From Nitriliruptoraceae bacterium (GTDB lineage Bacteria > Actinomycetota > Nitriliruptoria > Nitriliruptorales > Nitriliruptoraceae): a stretch of 13,955 nucleotides of DNA. Below are positions 12,891 to 13,955 of the stretch, piece by piece; position 1 is the first letter of the stretch; the number at the start of each line of letters is the position of its first letter. The notes under the pieces are model-generated. The model searched no databases and was not told where the DNA came from. It saw only the letters and a list, made by a program, of their open reading frames with translations. Both the position numbers and the translations under genes were made by a program. The stretch is taken from the NCBI GenBank assembly GCA_007120485.1, contig SKNP01000380.1, positions 1-13,955 of the forward strand. Direction: 5' to 3'.

Positions 12891-13385
12891 TCAGCTGCCG
12901 ATGATCGGGAGCCCACCGGGGTCGTCGGGTCCGCGCTTGGGGTCGACCTCGCCGAAGACGTCACCCATCGCGGGCAACGCATCGACCGCGTGCTGGAGCG
13001 GGTGCAGGAACGGGAGCGCGGTCGGGTCGAGTTCCTCGCTCGGGACGAACTCGTCGAGCGAGCCCTCGTCATCGAAGACCGCGCCGGTCAGGTGCGGAGC
13101 GTGTCGCCGGGCCCCGTAGACGACGACGAGGCCGTCGGAACCGGCGATGTCGGCTTCCGCCACGAACCCCCAGCAGGGGACCGACGCCGCGGTGATCCGG
13201 TCGTGAGCGAGCTGTGCGATGACCGTGTGGCGCGCCTCGTCCTCATCGGGCAGTTCGGGCAACGTGACCAGCTGGGTGCGCTCCGGTCCCGGCAGCACCA
13301 CGGTCGGTGGCATCGGCCGACCCTGCTGACGCAGCACGTCGAGCGCCGCCTCCTGACACACGAACCGCAGCTCATCGAACTGCAC
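12891..13385 (-). CDS. Unknown 164-residue protein between ilvD and prs
   Basis: GTG 13385 with AAGGG five bases upstream fixes the start. Soluble, no signal or membrane segment, two cysteines (10 and 71). It seems to be an alpha/beta protein: a helix at the start (FDELRFVCQEAALDVLRQQG), a strand run through PTVVLPGPERTQLVTLPELPD, a helix (EARHTVIAQLAHDRI), and strands WGFVAEADIA and DGLVVVYGARRHAPHLTG. The C-terminus has a distinctive TALPFLHPLQHAVDALPAMG followed by a Pro/Gly-rich tail. It looks like a real conserved protein, but I do not know the family. It lies 57 bases after the ilvD stop and 29 before prs, so it is probably in one transcript with prs. Confidence 0.82.
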   Translation of the reverse strand: MQFDELRFVCQEAALDVLRQQGRPMPPTVVLPGPERTQLVTLPELPDEDEARHTVIAQLAHDRITAASVPCWGFVAEADIAGSDGLVVVYGARRHAPHLTGAVFDDEGSLDEFVPSEELDPTALPFLHPLQHAVDALPAMGDVFGEVDPKRGPDDPGGLPIIGS

Positions 13386-13442
13386 GACGACCCTTCTCGA
13401 GCGGGCCGGCGACGGTACCGACCGGTCCGCACCACTCGTGGC

Positions 13443-13955
13443 CTACGGGGTGGTGATCGCTCCATCGGCAGCCGAGGACGCCAGGCTGGCGTACTTGGCC
13501 AGCACGCCGCGGGTGTAGCGCGGCGGTAACGGCTGCCACCCTTCCCGGCGCCGGGCCAGCTCCGCCTCGTCGACGTCGATGTCGATGCGACGGTTGGGCA
13601 CGTCGATGCGGATGCGGTCGCCCTCGTGGACGAACGCGATGGGGCCGCCCTCGGTGGCCTCGGGTGCGATGTGCCCGATGGAGAAGCCGTGGGTCGCCCC
13701 GGAGAACCGGCCATCGGTCAGCAGCGCCACCGTTGCACCGAGCCCGGCTCCCTTCACCGCGGAGGTCACGGCCAGCATCTCGCGCATGCCGGGGCCACCC
13801 TTGGGGCCCTCGTACCGGATCACGATCACATCCCCATCGGCGATGCCGCCGGTCAGCACCGCCTCCATCGCGGCCTGCTCGCCGTCGAAGACGCGCGCGG
13901 GCCCCGCGAACTCCAGCTGCTCGTCGGTGAGGCCGGCGATCTTGACCACCGCACC
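13443..13955 (-). CDS. ilvD: Dihydroxy-acid dehydratase, C-terminal part
   Basis: Fe-S enzyme that dehydrates 2,3-dihydroxy acids to 2-keto acids in valine, leucine and isoleucine synthesis (and for CoA via ketoisovalerate). The last 170 codons are visible; the N-terminal cluster-binding cysteines and start lie beyond the right edge. The seen part is diagnostic: VVKIAGL at the edge, FDGEQAAMEAVLTGGIADGDVIVIRYEGPKGGPGM, then LLTDGRFSGATHGFSIGHIAPEA, whose Ser in the RFSG motif is the proposed catalytic base in the family, and a normal C-terminus (YTRGVLAKYASLASSA). No frameshift is seen. The 57-base spacer after it contains no strong terminator, so read-through into the unknown gene and prs is possible. 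The related Edd (6-phosphogluconate dehydratase) is less likely from these motifs. Confidence 0.93.
   Translation of the reverse strand, partial: GAVVKIAGLTDEQLEFAGPARVFDGEQAAMEAVLTGGIADGDVIVIRYEGPKGGPGMREMLAVTSAVKGAGLGATVALLTDGRFSGATHGFSIGHIAPEATEGGPIAFVHEGDRIRIDVPNRRIDIDVDEAELARRREGWQPLPPRYTRGVLAKYASLASSAADGAITTP

Noticed and set aside
11851..13119. Plus-strand 422-codon open frame antisense to prs and its neighbour
   Set aside because: It overlaps two genes with good starts and, for prs, diagnostic motifs. No ribosome site and no recognisable domain.
1..13955. Mobile elements, CRISPR arrays, tRNA or rRNA, phage or defence genes
   Set aside because: I looked on both strands and saw no transposase or integrase motifs, no regularly spaced repeats, no cloverleaf and no defence-type domains. 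Base composition is even throughout.

Overview
The window is very GC-rich, roughly 70% by eye. It has GTG starts, strong GGAGG-type ribosome sites, tightly packed genes and stem-loops without U tracts. Together with the gene content (a bifunctional PBP with a basic N-terminus, a FadE5-type acyl-CoA dehydrogenase beginning MSHYRSNLRDIEFNLFEV, a YlbL-like S16 protein and a DUF6131-like mini membrane protein) this points to an actinobacterial chromosome. A deep-branching lineage such as Nitriliruptoria or Acidimicrobiia is my guess from style, not a demonstrated placement. I see no transposase, integrase, phage gene, CRISPR array, tRNA or rRNA.

Layout. Positions 1-2234 (minus): class A penicillin-binding protein, open at its C-terminus, where two copies of a 44-residue Cys-containing repeat are visible. 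2461-4341 (minus): large acyl-CoA dehydrogenase, divergent from a TetR regulator (4569-5132, plus) across 227 bp that hold a cluster of TGGAG half-sites. 5207-5749 (plus): unknown lipoprotein. 5841-8536 (plus): two tandem, translationally coupled CNNM/CBS/CorC_HlyC membrane proteins, preceded by a possible leaderless 12-codon ORF. 8641-8871 (plus): four-cysteine mini protein, convergent with a 140-residue unknown protein (8875-9297, minus). 9485-9767 (plus): a compact unit of promoter, 5'-terminal hairpin, 50-residue acidic lipoprotein and terminator-like hairpin. 9800-10825 (plus): membrane-anchored Lon-type (S16) Ser-Lys protease. 10858-11439 (plus): Mug/TDG-type DNA glycosylase. 11683-11838 (plus): 51-residue membrane protein. 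11914-13955 (minus): an ilvD (partial) - unknown protein - PRPP synthetase cluster.

Most of this is housekeeping: cell-wall synthesis, fatty-acid oxidation with local repression, ion transport or membrane integrity, base-excision repair, branched-chain amino acid and PRPP synthesis. I did not find a clear undescribed multigene system. The unusual details are the PBP Cys repeats, the composite TetR operator, the overlapping micro-ORF ahead of the CNNM pair, the 5'-hairpin acidic lipoprotein unit, the GRSHG nucleophile motif and duplicated start of the S16 protein, and the altered PRPP loop of the synthetase. The largest gene-free stretches (2235-2460, 4342-4568, 9298-9560, 11440-11682) are all under 300 bases and are described below.
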